Assembly (NCBI GenBank): GCA_020403265.1
Contig: JADBXZ010000054.1
Coordinates: 103,675-167,674 of the forward strand
Direction: 5' to 3'
DNA length: 64,000 bases
Source of the DNA: Bacteroidota bacterium
GTDB taxonomy: Bacteria; Bacteroidota; Bacteroidia; B-17B0; Aurantibacillaceae
Shown: piece by piece, positions 7,717-16,541 of the stretch
How positions within the stretch are numbered: the stretch's first letter is position 1
Layout of the letters: each line of letters begins with the position of its first letter
The notes under the pieces: generated by a model
Database searches by the model: none
What the model saw: the letters and a program-made list of their open reading frames with translations, nothing else
Told to the model about the DNA's origin: nothing
Position numbers and translations under genes: made by a program

Positions 7717-8703
7717 ATGCCTAAAATCGGATCCATCGTATTACCAGAATTCCCCCTCCTACTTGCTCCAATGGAAGATGTGTCTGATCCGCCTTTTAGG
7801 TACGTATGCAAACAATATGGAGCAGATTTAATGTATACAGAATTTATTAGTAGCGAAGGATTAATTAGAGATGCGATTAAAAGCAGGCAAAAACTGGACA
7901 TCTTCGATTACGAAAAACCGATTGGCATCCAAATCTTTGGTGGTGATGAAGATGCGATGGAAATGAGTGCAAAAATTGTGGATGCAACTAATCCTGACTT
8001 AGTAGATATTAATTTTGGCTGTCCGGTAAAAAAGGTAGTTTGTAAAGGTGCAGGAGCTGGAGTACTAAAAGATGTTGATTTAATGGTACGATTAACTAAA
8101 GCTGTTGTTAAGGGCACAAACAAACCCGTTACAGTAAAAACACGTTTAGGATGGGATGAAAGCAGTATCAATATAATGGAAGTAGCTGAACGTTTACAGG
8201 ATGTAGGAATTGCGGCCTTAACCATTCACGGAAGAACGCGTGCGCAAATGTATAAAGGCCATGCGAATTGGGAACCTATTGCTAAGGTAAAAAATAATGC
8301 CAGAATTAAAATTCCGATTTTTGGAAATGGAGATATTGATAGCCCTCAGAAAGCCCTAGAATATAAAAATAAATACGGTGTTGATGGCATCATGATTGGC
8401 AGAGCAGCAATAGGCTATCCATGGATATTTAATGAAATAAAAGCTTTTCTTAAAAGCGGTGAAATTTTAGAGAAACCTAAACTTAATAACAGAATAGAAG
8501 TTTGTGAAACTCATCTTAAAAAATCAGTTGAATGGAAAGGAGAAAAGCTTGGTGTTTTGGAAATGAGAAATCATTATGCAAACTATTTCAAAGGAATCGC
8601 AAATTTTAAAGAATACAGAACAAAACTTGTTACTTTGAACGATAGTCAATCTATTTTTGAAGTATTAGATGACCTTAAGTCTAAAGAACTAACTCCGTTC
8701 TGA
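7717..8703 (+). CDS. dusB: tRNA-dihydrouridine synthase DusB
   Basis: This FMN-dependent enzyme reduces uridines in the tRNA D-loop. It has a TIM barrel with LLAPMEDVSDPPFR near the N-terminus, DINFGCPVKKV with the catalytic Cys, VKTRLGWD, TIHGRTRAQMYKG, the phosphate-binding GNGDI, and GVDGIMIGRAAIGYPW. A helical RNA-binding domain occupies roughly the last 80 residues. I chose ATG 7717 (MPKIGSIVLP) over the in-frame TTG at 7711, because the TTG belongs to a candidate promoter element. About 328 aa is normal for the family. It follows mqnD with no real gap. Confidence 0.92.
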   Translation: MPKIGSIVLPEFPLLLAPMEDVSDPPFRYVCKQYGADLMYTEFISSEGLIRDAIKSRQKLDIFDYEKPIGIQIFGGDEDAMEMSAKIVDATNPDLVDINFGCPVKKVVCKGAGAGVLKDVDLMVRLTKAVVKGTNKPVTVKTRLGWDESSINIMEVAERLQDVGIAALTIHGRTRAQMYKGHANWEPIAKVKNNARIKIPIFGNGDIDSPQKALEYKNKYGVDGIMIGRAAIGYPWIFNEIKAFLKSGEILEKPKLNNRIEVCETHLKKSVEWKGEKLGVLEMRNHYANYFKGIANFKEYRTKLVTLNDSQSIFEVLDDLKSKELTPF

Positions 8704-8778
8704 AAAAATTACTGTATTGATTTACAGACAAATAGACCCATTATTAAAAAAAAAACAACAACCAATTTTATAAAACAT

Positions 8779-8786
8779 TAATTTTG
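8779..8786 (+). promoter_or_regulatory. -7 promoter element of the methionine operon
   Basis: TAATTTTG matches TAnnTTTG and lies about 40 nt before the riboswitch core. This predicts a 5' leader of nearly 600 nt before metX, or about 155 nt before the leader peptide ORF. The -33 region is A-rich and has no clear TTG. Confidence 0.45.
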
Positions 8787-8824
8787 TCATCGAATTAATT
8801 ACCTGTTGTGTAGTTAATTTATTA

Positions 8825-8938
8825 AGATGCGGCGAGAGAATAGGCTCTGAAACCCGCAAGCAACCAACTAAAAGTTTCGTTAAACCGAAATTGGAAAACA
8901 GGTGCTAAATCCTACCCCTGATGAGAGTAAGGGGAAAA
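8825..8938 (+). ncRNA. SAM riboswitch (SAM-I/IV superfamily) in the metX leader
   Basis: The conserved core of the S-box/SAM-I clan is visible: GAAACCCGCAAGCAACC at 8849-8865 and AGGTGCTAAATCCTACC at 8900-8916. A hairpin between them pairs CCAA/TTGG and TTTCG/CGAAA. After the second core block, CCCCT (8915-8919) pairs with AGGGG (8930-8934) around GATGAGAGTA. The short architecture with a downstream helix resembles the SAM-I/SAM-IV variant class known from Bacteroidota, but the exact class needs a covariance model. It lies upstream of metX and hom, so high SAM should repress homoserine and methionine synthesis. Confidence 0.85.
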
Positions 8939-8948
8939 ATAAATTAAA

Positions 8949-9050
8949 ATGAAAAAAATGAAAACTACACCAAATCATCAAACAAAAGTTCAGGTTCTCA
9001 ACTTTGCACCCAACAGTTTTTGCATGTGCTGTTGTTGTTGTATGTGTTAA
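8949..9050 (+). CDS. 33-residue sulfur-amino-acid leader peptide (CMCCCCCMC tail)
   Basis: ATG at 8949-8951 opens a 33-codon ORF ending at TAA 9048-9050, just 10 nt after the riboswitch helix. Its last nine residues (25-33) are Cys-Met-Cys-Cys-Cys-Cys-Cys-Met-Cys, all sulfur amino acids. The first part (MKKMKTTPNHQTK) is ordinary. Such a run in front of a methionine-synthesis operon looks like a ribosome-sensed attenuator: when Cys-tRNA or Met-tRNA is scarce, the ribosome would stall in the tail and change folding or Rho access downstream. The start is A-rich, as is usual for genes here. The leader function is inferred; the peptide sequence is directly seen. Confidence 0.7.
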   Translation: MKKMKTTPNHQTKVQVLNFAPNSFCMCCCCCMC

Positions 9051-9065
9051 GTACTATTCTATTCC

Positions 9066-9108
9066 GTTAGTTTCCTTAACCAACTAGCAGTTAGTAATTC
9101 TCACTAAC
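9066..9108 (+). promoter_or_regulatory. mutually exclusive short hairpins after the leader peptide
   Basis: GTTAGT occurs twice, at 9066-9071 and 9090-9095, and either copy can pair with ACTAAC at 9103-9108. The second copy can alternatively be drawn into AACT/AGTT (9082-9085 with 9089-9092). Competing pairings 16-58 nt after the leader stop are what an attenuation switch needs, but the stems are short (4-6 bp) and only loosely followed by T-rich sequence. Confidence 0.3.
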
Positions 9109-9143
9109 AAGTTCTTAAATTATTTATTATTTAAAAAAACAAC

Positions 9144-9362
9144 ATGCAAAAATCAAATATAACTCAGCTAAACTTATTAAATAGTCCGTCTTTTAAATCG
9201 AATTTAAAAATCTATTCTGAATTCGATTCCAAACTAAGTGGTGGGCACTCACCCGTATACCTTAGTTTAAAAGCCGTAAAACGCCTAGGGCACAGTATTA
9301 ATCTTAATACGAAAGAAGAAAACAAATCACTTGCGAAATCATTTTTTATTAGTCAAAATTAA
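9144..9362 (+). CDS. small hypothetical protein between leader and metX
   Basis: A 72-codon ORF with an A-rich upstream sequence, ending 23 nt before metX on the same strand. The predicted protein is basic and polar (MQKSNITQLNLLNSPSFKS ... LGHSINLNTKEENKS), with no signal peptide, Cys or recognisable motif. It could be a real small gene of the methionine operon or a chance ORF in a long leader. I do not recognise it; position and codon use are the only support. Confidence 0.35.
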   Translation: MQKSNITQLNLLNSPSFKSNLKIYSEFDSKLSGGHSPVYLSLKAVKRLGHSINLNTKEENKSLAKSFFISQN

Positions 9363-9385
9363 AACACACTTAATAATTTACAATT

Positions 9386-10429
9386 ATGTTATCTACATTT
9401 CATTACAAGCAAGCATTTAATTTAGAAAGCGGTGAACAACTTCCTGAATTAGAAATTACTTACCACACCTTTGGCAAATTAAATAAAGATGCTAACAATG
9501 TAGTTTGGGTTTGCCATGCATTAACAGCAAACAGCAATCCATTTGAATGGTGGCCCGGATTATTCGGCGAAAGTGATCTTTTTAATCCGAAAGACCATTT
9601 TATTGTATGTGCCAATAACCTTGGTTCATGCTACGGAACAACAGGACCGGCAAGTATAAATAAATATACCGACCAACCATTTTTTGCTCATTTTCCATTT
9701 GTTTCAATAAGGGACATAGTATCCGTTCACAATCTATTACGAGAGCATTTAGGAATAAACAAAATTCACACAATTATTGGAGGTTCACAAGGTGCTCAAC
9801 AAATTTTAGAATGGAATATTAGTCACCCGGATTTGTTTGAAAACACGATTTTAATTGCAACAAATGCGCAGCATTCGCCATGGGGTATTGCATTTAATGA
9901 AAGCCAAAGAATGGCTATTAAAGCAGATCGAACTTATTATAGCAATACTATCGATGGAGGTATAAAAGGTTTGGCAGCTGCCAGAAGCATTGCTTTATTA
10001 AGCTATCGGAATTATTTACCATACAAAACAACGCAATCTGAAAAAGATAATTCAAAATTAAACGAGTTTAATGCCTCCAGCTACCAAAGATATCAAGGCG
10101 AAAAATTAGTTAACCGTTTTAATGCATACAGCTACATTACTCTTCTAAATGCCATGGATAGTCACAATGTAGTGCGTAGCAGAATAAGTTTAAAAGACGT
10201 GTTAGCGAGAATAAAAGCTCAAACACTCATTATTGGTATCAGTAGTGATTTACTATTTCCTCCACCAGAACAATTTGAGTTGGCAGATGGCATTAAACAG
10301 AGTGAATTAAAAATTATTGATTCCAATTTTGGTCATGATGGTTTTCTCCTGGAAACTAAACAACTTACTCAACTCATTACAAACTTTTATCAATCCACTA
10401 AAAAAAATAAATTAATTACTAAATCATGA
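9386..10429 (+). CDS. metX: homoserine O-acetyltransferase family protein
   Basis: MetX transfers an acyl group from acyl-CoA to homoserine, activating it for sulfur incorporation. The 347-residue alpha/beta hydrolase has VCHALTANSNPFEWWPGL, the oxyanion-side NNLGSCYGTTGP, the nucleophile Ser134 in GGSQGAQQ (commonly GGSMGGMQ), Asp in ISSDLLFPP, and His in NFGHDGFLLE. Homology alone does not settle acetyl versus succinyl specificity. It overlaps the homoserine dehydrogenase gene by 4 nt (ATGA). It is expected to be controlled by the SAM riboswitch and the leader peptide. Confidence 0.93.
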   Translation: MLSTFHYKQAFNLESGEQLPELEITYHTFGKLNKDANNVVWVCHALTANSNPFEWWPGLFGESDLFNPKDHFIVCANNLGSCYGTTGPASINKYTDQPFFAHFPFVSIRDIVSVHNLLREHLGINKIHTIIGGSQGAQQILEWNISHPDLFENTILIATNAQHSPWGIAFNESQRMAIKADRTYYSNTIDGGIKGLAAARSIALLSYRNYLPYKTTQSEKDNSKLNEFNASSYQRYQGEKLVNRFNAYSYITLLNAMDSHNVVRSRISLKDVLARIKAQTLIIGISSDLLFPPPEQFELADGIKQSELKIIDSNFGHDGFLLETKQLTQLITNFYQSTKKNKLITKS

Positions 10430-11628
10430 GCAACGAATTAAATATTGGCCTATTTGGCTTTGGATGTGTTGGACAAGGTCTGTATCACGTTTTAAATAAT
10501 AGTAAAGGATTTACTGCAAACATTACAAAAATTGCAGTAAAAAACAGAGACAAAAAAAGAACATTACCACAGGAACTTTTCACCTATGATAAATTTGAAA
10601 TTTTAAATAATCCATCCATCAATTTAATAGTTGAGTTAATTGATGATGCTGAAGAAGCCTACCAAATTGTTAAGCATGCCCTACAAAATGGCAAACATGT
10701 AGTAACGGCCAATAAAAAAATGGTTGCAACTCATTTAAAAGAGCTAGTAAAGCTACAAGAAGAAAATAATGTTTCTCTCTTATACGAAGCTAGTAGTTGT
10801 GGCAGTATTCCTATCATCAGAACTCTTGAGGAATATTTTGATAACGAACAATTAACGAAAGTTTCTGGTATTTTTAATGGGACAACAAATTACATTCTCA
10901 CGAAAACAATTTTAGAAAAATTGAGTTATCCGGATGCACTTAAACAAGCTCAAGAAAAGGGCTTTGCCGAAAGCGACCCAACAAATGATGTTGAAGGATT
11001 TGATGCTAAGTTTAAAGCTATCATAATTGCGCTTCACAGTTTTGGAGTTTTTTGCTTACCGGAAAATGTATTGAACATTGGTATAACAACCTTGCATGAA
11101 CATGACATTAACTATGCCAACGAAAAAAACTATAAAATAAAATTAGTTCCTACTATTAAACAAGTTGCACCGGATAAAGTAGCCATTTTTGTTTTACCAA
11201 AATTTATACAACAACACATCCCTTTATTTTTTACCGACAATGAGTTTAACGGTGTAATTGTTGAAGGCGAATTTAGCGGTGAACAATTTTTAAAAGGACG
11301 TGGCGCAGGTGGTCATCCAACCGGTGCAGCTGTGCTTTCAGATATTTCAGCTTTATCCTATGGGTATAAATACGGTTACAAAAAAATAACGCAAAACAAG
11401 TCCAATCAACCGGAAAACCAAATATCAATTAAGTTGTATTTGCGTTATAACACAGAAGACGAACTAAAAAAGCTTAAGCCAATTTCAATAGATGAAAAAT
11501 TTGAAAGTGCGCAGTACAAATTTGTTGTAGGGTATTTTAACCTTAAGACTATTAAAGAAGAAAAAGATTTAATACTTTCAAATAAATTATTTGTTTGTGT
11601 GGCTAATGATGAGGTTGAGTTGTTATAA
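10426..11628 (+). CDS. hom: homoserine dehydrogenase
   Basis: This enzyme reduces aspartate semialdehyde to homoserine, the substrate of the upstream MetX. The 400-residue protein starts with a Rossmann motif (GLFGFGCVGQGLYHVL), then VTANKKMVA, the catalytic-domain signature GIFNGTTNYILT, and AEKGFAESDPTNDVEGFDAKFK with the substrate-binding Asp/Lys. RGAGGHPTGAAVLSDI closes the active site. It is monofunctional: there is no aspartokinase domain, and only a short C-terminal extension (about 340-400) that might be a reduced ACT-like domain. The ATG overlaps the metX stop, so translation is probably coupled. Confidence 0.93.
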   Translation: MSNELNIGLFGFGCVGQGLYHVLNNSKGFTANITKIAVKNRDKKRTLPQELFTYDKFEILNNPSINLIVELIDDAEEAYQIVKHALQNGKHVVTANKKMVATHLKELVKLQEENNVSLLYEASSCGSIPIIRTLEEYFDNEQLTKVSGIFNGTTNYILTKTILEKLSYPDALKQAQEKGFAESDPTNDVEGFDAKFKAIIIALHSFGVFCLPENVLNIGITTLHEHDINYANEKNYKIKLVPTIKQVAPDKVAIFVLPKFIQQHIPLFFTDNEFNGVIVEGEFSGEQFLKGRGAGGHPTGAAVLSDISALSYGYKYGYKKITQNKSNQPENQISIKLYLRYNTEDELKKLKPISIDEKFESAQYKFVVGYFNLKTIKEEKDLILSNKLFVCVANDEVELL

Positions 11629-11633
11629 CAAAC

Positions 11634-14036
11634 TTATTTACCAGCCTTATCCAATACGAAGAAGTTGCAAGTAACCGTCTCCCCTTCTTCATCAGTAATT
11701 ACCAATTGGTGATTACCGGGCGAAGGCAATGTTGAAATCTGATGAAACTTATGTGTTGTGCCAACGTATTCACCATCTAAATGCCAAAACATTGACATTT
11801 GAGGATCTTTATGCGTGGCTTTAAAAATACATTTACTGCGCTGACCGCTCTCATCAACAGGAACATAAATTTTGTAATTCTCCTTCGGGTAAATCAATCC
11901 TATTTGATGAATAACAAATTCGCTATTACAATTTTCCGCGTATGGAGGCAACACTTTGTAGAACAAGCTTTTTTGTTTAAAATAAAACTCTTGGATTGGA
12001 CTAGCCACAAAATACACTTCTTTCTTCATTTTATTAACTTCGTAACAATTACTATTAACCCTAAAACGCTCAGTTTCATCCAAAAAAATTTGTTTATGAA
12101 ATGGGCATGACCTAGTATTTTCATAACCTTTAACAGCCTCCTGCATAACGATGTCAGGGCAATTTTCATTAATTCTAAATCCACTTTGTTTACATACTTT
12201 TATTTTGGTTAAACAGTGTGTGGGTTTAGGAAACCAAGTTCTTGAAGGTAATATATTAAAGGTTGCAAACAATAAAGGTGCGGCACAAGATGTACCGGTT
12301 AATTCAGGTCTTCCCTCACCATCTGCATTTCCAACCCAAACTGCAACACAATAATTTGCGTTTACCCCAACAGCCCAAGCATCTCTAAATCCAAAACTTG
12401 TACCGGTTTTCCACGCAATTTTATTCTTATTAATGAATTGCATCCAACCAATATAATCCTGTGGACGCAACAATTCTGTCATGGCACCAAATGTTTGCCA
12501 AACGGTACCTGCATTCAACAAATCAGTAGAATGCGAGGCTATTTTATTTTCTTCTTTAGTCTTCTTTATAAAAGTTAGTGGAACATAGTTTCCTTGTGTG
12601 TAGCGGTCTCTTGCATTATTGTAAGTTAATAAACTTCGTGCCATCCCACTGTATGCACTTGCCACATCTGCCAATGTAGCCTCCCCCCCACCTAAAATTA
12701 ATGATAAACCATAATGTTGCGATGATTTAGTAAAAGTTTTAAAGCCTAATTCTTTTAATCGGTAATGAAACTTAGATGCTCCATAATCTTGTAACATTCT
12801 GACAGAAGGAATATTCAACGACCTAGCTATTGCCTCGTTAGCAGGCACTAAACCATCATAAGTTAAATTAAAATTTTTAGGGGCATAATTCCCTATTTGC
12901 GTTGGAACATCTTCCAAAAGTGTTTTCGGAAGAATTTTGTTCTCATTCAACATAAAGGCATAAAGAAAAGGCTTTAGAATACTTCCGGTACTCCGAGGCG
13001 CCTGAATTACATCAACAAAATTCTGATGCTCATTTTTAGGATCATTAGAATTGCCAACATATACTAAAATCTGACCTGTTTTGTTATCAGCAATAAGTAA
13101 GCCGGCATTGTATATATGATTAGCTTTTAGAAGGTTAACCTGCTTGTTCAATAACTCAATTGCCTGAAGTTGTAAAGTTAATTTAACACTTGTTTTTATT
13201 AGTTTGCCCTTTCCATTGCCTTTAATTGCAAGTTCCATTAAATGAGGTGCAAACTGCGGAATGGAATATGGTTTAATTGGGATCGATTCTGATAAAGCAA
13301 GTACATAATCATCCTTAGAAATTATTTTCTTTTGAAATAATTTTGCTAAAAGTCTATTTCTTTTAGCTAACAAAATCTTTGAATTTTTACCCGGATATAT
13401 TAGAGACGGAGCATTCGGCAACACAGCAAGTAAAGCACTTTCTGCCCAACTTAAATTATTAGGATCACGTCCATAATAACGCCAACTGGCTGCTGATAAA
13501 CCAACCACGTTGCTTCCAAATGGCGCATTACTGCAGTAAAGATTTAGTATACTCTTTTTAGAATAGCTGCATTCAATTCTAACAGCCAAAAGTATCTCAA
13601 TAATCTTCTGAAAGTATGTTCTACTATTACTGCCTCGCATCATTCTTGCAACCTGCATGGTTAAAGTACTGCCGCCACTTTTTACTTTACCGGCTGAAAC
13701 ATTTCGTGTGATTGATTTAATAATAGAAACCGGATTTACTCCAAAATGATAAGGAAAATATTCGTCTTCGAAAGTTAAAATACATTGTTTAAACTTAACC
13801 GGAACGCTATCACTTAAAGGAAAACGCCATTGCCCATCAGCAGCAATTTGCGCACATAATAGTTGATTGTTTTCATCAACCAAAACTGTACTATAACTTT
13901 TATTAAACAAGGTTGTTGGTAACCAAAGCCAATAAGCAACAATTATAATGAGGGTAAAGGAAAATTTTATCTTATTCTCTTTAATTTTTTTCTTTATGTA
14001 ATCTATAAAAATCACTAGAATTGGGTTACAAAACAA
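11634..14036 (-). CDS. pbpC: penicillin-binding protein 1C (bifunctional glycosyltransferase/transpeptidase)
   Basis: A periplasmic peptidoglycan polymerase of 800 aa. It has an N-terminal membrane anchor (about 24-40). A GT51 domain carries the catalytic Glu in LTFEDEYFPYHFG (about 90) and KSGGSTLTMQVARM. A transpeptidase domain has the SxxK motif in STGSILKPF, an SLN motif, and KTGTSFG. The C-terminal PBP1C-type domain has paired cysteines and a beta fold near residues 720-790. The leftmost start is TTG at 14036; GTG at 14015 is an alternative and still keeps the anchor. In many bacteria pbpC sits beside an alpha-2-macroglobulin gene; none is seen here. Confidence 0.92.
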   Translation of the reverse strand: MFCNPILVIFIDYIKKKIKENKIKFSFTLIIIVAYWLWLPTTLFNKSYSTVLVDENNQLLCAQIAADGQWRFPLSDSVPVKFKQCILTFEDEYFPYHFGVNPVSIIKSITRNVSAGKVKSGGSTLTMQVARMMRGSNSRTYFQKIIEILLAVRIECSYSKKSILNLYCSNAPFGSNVVGLSAASWRYYGRDPNNLSWAESALLAVLPNAPSLIYPGKNSKILLAKRNRLLAKLFQKKIISKDDYVLALSESIPIKPYSIPQFAPHLMELAIKGNGKGKLIKTSVKLTLQLQAIELLNKQVNLLKANHIYNAGLLIADNKTGQILVYVGNSNDPKNEHQNFVDVIQAPRSTGSILKPFLYAFMLNENKILPKTLLEDVPTQIGNYAPKNFNLTYDGLVPANEAIARSLNIPSVRMLQDYGASKFHYRLKELGFKTFTKSSQHYGLSLILGGGEATLADVASAYSGMARSLLTYNNARDRYTQGNYVPLTFIKKTKEENKIASHSTDLLNAGTVWQTFGAMTELLRPQDYIGWMQFINKNKIAWKTGTSFGFRDAWAVGVNANYCVAVWVGNADGEGRPELTGTSCAAPLLFATFNILPSRTWFPKPTHCLTKIKVCKQSGFRINENCPDIVMQEAVKGYENTRSCPFHKQIFLDETERFRVNSNCYEVNKMKKEVYFVASPIQEFYFKQKSLFYKVLPPYAENCNSEFVIHQIGLIYPKENYKIYVPVDESGQRSKCIFKATHKDPQMSMFWHLDGEYVGTTHKFHQISTLPSPGNHQLVITDEEGETVTCNFFVLDKAGK

Positions 14037-14086
14037 GATGAAATTACTTAAATTGATGTAACTTTAACAAAAATTAAATTAATAAA

Positions 14087-14299
14087 TTGCTAAAAAAACT
14101 TGCCATACTTTTTGTGAAGTTTTACCAATATTGCATAAGGCCCTTACTGCCAAATGCCTGTAGATACACACCTTCTTGTAGCCAATACAGCATTGATGCG
14201 ATTAATAAATATGGCGCTTTAAAAGGCAGTTGGTTAGGAATTAAACGAATTTGCAGATGTCATCCATGGGGCGGAAGTGGTTATGACCCTGTACCATAA
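14087..14299 (+). CDS. yidD: membrane protein insertion efficiency factor YidD
   Basis: A small (70 aa) protein that assists YidC/Sec membrane insertion. It has the signature [22 protein letters not shown], then the [16 protein letters not shown] tail typical of the family, and an N-terminal amphipathic segment. The start is TTG at 14087; the only upstream ATG runs immediately into TAA. It is divergent from pbpC. Confidence 0.95.
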   Translation: MLKKLAILFVKFYQYCIRPLLPNACRYTPSCSQYSIDAINKYGALKGSWLGIKRICRCHPWGGSGYDPVP

Positions 14300-14312
14300 T
14301 TTTGTATATTTG
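14297..14312 (+). promoter_or_regulatory. two tandem -7 promoter elements before the MbnP-like gene
   Basis: TAATTTTG (14297-14304, overlapping the yidD stop codon) and TATATTTG (14305-14312) lie end to end, and the second ends 5 nt before the ATG at 14318. The downstream gene could have its own promoter with a nearly leaderless transcript. Confidence 0.4.
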
Positions 14313-14317
14313 CTAGT

Positions 14318-15088
14318 ATGTTTAAAACGATAACAACTTTGCTTTTGTTAATTGGTTTAATTGCTTGTAAAAAAGATGGCAAAATAGAAAAACCAATTAC
14401 TGATCAACCTGCCGCTTCCAACCAAGGAAGTATAGTGGTTAGTATTACCGCTAAAGCAAACAGTAAAAACCTGATTAAAGAAACCGTTTTTTATAAAAGC
14501 ACCGGAACAGATAGTTTCAAAGTTAGTATACTTAAATACTACTTAAGTAACTTCTATCTAACTACAAATGAAAATACAGAAATAAAAATAAATGAATATA
14601 TCTTAACTGAACATTTTGGAAGCACAGTAAGCTTCACATTGAATAATATTAATGAAGGTAATTATAAAAAATTTAGAATGCTTCTTGGTGTTGATCCTGA
14701 AAGAAACACAAGTGGTGCGCAAAGCGGTTCACTAGATCCATTAAATGGAATGTTTTGGGACTGGAATACTGGCTATATATTTTTTAAGCTAGAAGGTGAT
14801 TATAAAACATTGGGGAGTAATGCATTAAAGCCTATTGCTATGCATATTGGAGGATTTGAAGGAAAGAATAATTCTCTAAAAGAATTTACCTTTAATGACT
14901 TAGACCTTAAAATAAAAGCAAATCGTAAAACAACTATCAACATGGAACTTAACCTGGATGAAATTTTCATCAATCCACAGCAACTTGATTTAGCTAACAT
15001 TTCAATTGCTGTAACAGCCAGTGAAGCAAAAATTATTGCTGATAATTACGCTGATATGTTTTCCATCAAAAGCATTCAAAATCCGTAA
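14318..15088 (+). CDS. MbnP-like lipoprotein (putative copper-binding family)
   Basis: A 256-residue lipoprotein with a signal peptide and lipobox LIGLIAC (Cys near residue 17). The body resembles the MbnP-like domain: KVSILKYYLSNFYL, then the acidic/aromatic GMFWDWNTGYIFFKLEG block with conserved Trp residues, and a late HIGG motif. MbnP is associated with methanobactin/copper handling in proteobacteria, but Bacteroidota homologs are common and uncharacterised, and no MbnH-type peroxidase is nearby. The gene lies 18 nt after yidD and overlaps the next ORF. Confidence 0.7.
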   Translation: MFKTITTLLLLIGLIACKKDGKIEKPITDQPAASNQGSIVVSITAKANSKNLIKETVFYKSTGTDSFKVSILKYYLSNFYLTTNENTEIKINEYILTEHFGSTVSFTLNNINEGNYKKFRMLLGVDPERNTSGAQSGSLDPLNGMFWDWNTGYIFFKLEGDYKTLGSNALKPIAMHIGGFEGKNNSLKEFTFNDLDLKIKANRKTTINMELNLDEIFINPQQLDLANISIAVTASEAKIIADNYADMFSIKSIQNP

Positions 15089-16541
15089 CTTTTTAAATTC
15101 TAAGCATTATTTTATCATTAAAGAACTTTTAACATACCTAAGTCTTTTTAGTTGCGTTTTTGGCATAGCGCAAAATGTTACCATCAGGGGCAAAGCACAT
15201 ACTAGTTATGCAAAAAAGGTTATACAATTAATTAAATTAAATGATTTTGTAACCAACTTTCCTTTAGAAGAAGACAGAGACACAATTCAAGCCGATGGTT
15301 TTTTTGAACTCAAAATTCAAACAGAATTTACCCAACCGGTTATTTTAAAAATTAATAATGTAGAGAGTAAATTATATATACAGCCAAATTATATATACGG
15401 GATTACATTGCCTGAGGTAGATGAATCTTTAGACTACTCAAACGGTGGACGACTAGAAGTAAGCCCAAATATAATTGGCGCTGACAGCTTAGAATTAAAT
15501 AATTTAATCATGGATTATGAAGAATTGCAAGCCGGAGCATTAGTTAAATCCAATGGTGCTTTTATTGGCAAAGGTTCAATTGTTCAAGTGATAGATTCGT
15601 TGGCTCTTCAATGCAAAAAACGTTATAGTGTAATAAATAACAATTATTTTAAAAACTACTATAACTACAAAATTGCAGAACTCAATACATCAATTTCCCG
15701 TGGCGAAAATTATTTGTACGAATATTACATTAAAAACAAACCTATTCAATATACACATGATGAGTACATGAACTTTTTTAAAATTTATTTTAAAGGATAT
15801 ATACTAGCACTTGCCTCTAAGAAAAAAGGGCAAACAGTTCATAATATAATTAATACACAAGCTAATTGGCAGAGCTTAAATGCATTTTTAAAAACAGACC
15901 CAAAACTCAACAACGATACTATCCGTGAGTTGGTTGCAATTAACAATTTAATTGACTTCTACTATTCATCAGAATTTAATCCTGATGCTATTGAAGCATT
16001 GATTGGACAATTAAACGATCACACTAAAATTAATGTTCACAAAACCTTAACACAAACAATTCTAGTTTATCTTAAAAAAATGCAACCCGGCTCGCCCGCC
16101 CCTGTTTTTCAAGCTCGGAGCAAAGATGGTACTGTTGGAACATTGACAAATTTTAAAAATCGTTGGATATATTTAAATTTTTTCTCCACCAAAAATGAAA
16201 ATAGTTTAAAAGAAATGTTGAAAATAAGCACTCTAAAAAAGAAGTACGGTGATAAACTAATTTTCTTAAGCGTTTGTGTTGATGATAGTTTAAAAAATTA
16301 CCTCAACTACATTAAACAAAATCCAAAATTCGATTGGCCAATATGGTATAATTACAATAAACAATTCGCCACAACAGCCAAAGAATTATATTCTTTAGTT
16401 GGAACCGAAGGCTATTATCTGATTAATAATACAGGCTATTTAGCCCAATCTCCTGCTCTATCTCCAAGCACTGGCATTGAATATAAATTGAATTCAATAT
16501 TTAAAGTAAAAACAAAAACTACTAAAACCGGAATCCGATAG
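15021..16541 (+). CDS. thioredoxin-fold (TlpA/AhpC-TSA-like) envelope protein lacking the CxxC motif
   Basis: The N-terminal part carries a hydrophobic export segment (YLSLFSCVFGIAQ). A middle domain resembles the DUF4369-type beta domain that often precedes TlpA, and a C-terminal redoxin-like domain (about 350-490) begins PGSPAPVFQARSKDG. Where TlpA proteins have WCxxC, this one reads NFFSTKNENS, so the redox-active cysteines are absent. The 15021 ATG overlaps the upstream gene by 68 nt. An ATT at 15117 would give a more normal signal peptide without overlap, so the start is uncertain. The stop shares one base with the next gene's GTG. It is unlikely to be a thiol oxidoreductase. Confidence 0.65.
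   Translation: MKQKLLLIITLICFPSKAFKIRNFLNSKHYFIIKELLTYLSLFSCVFGIAQNVTIRGKAHTSYAKKVIQLIKLNDFVTNFPLEEDRDTIQADGFFELKIQTEFTQPVILKINNVESKLYIQPNYIYGITLPEVDESLDYSNGGRLEVSPNIIGADSLELNNLIMDYEELQAGALVKSNGAFIGKGSIVQVIDSLALQCKKRYSVINNNYFKNYYNYKIAELNTSISRGENYLYEYYIKNKPIQYTHDEYMNFFKIYFKGYILALASKKKGQTVHNIINTQANWQSLNAFLKTDPKLNNDTIRELVAINNLIDFYYSSEFNPDAIEALIGQLNDHTKINVHKTLTQTILVYLKKMQPGSPAPVFQARSKDGTVGTLTNFKNRWIYLNFFSTKNENSLKEMLKISTLKKKYGDKLIFLSVCVDDSLKNYLNYIKQNPKFDWPIWYNYNKQFATTAKELYSLVGTEGYYLINNTGYLAQSPALSPSTGIEYKLNSIFKVKTKTTKTGIR

Noticed and set aside
12151..12354. Plus-strand ORF inside pbpC
   Set aside because: Shadow ORF; pbpC domains cover the region completely.
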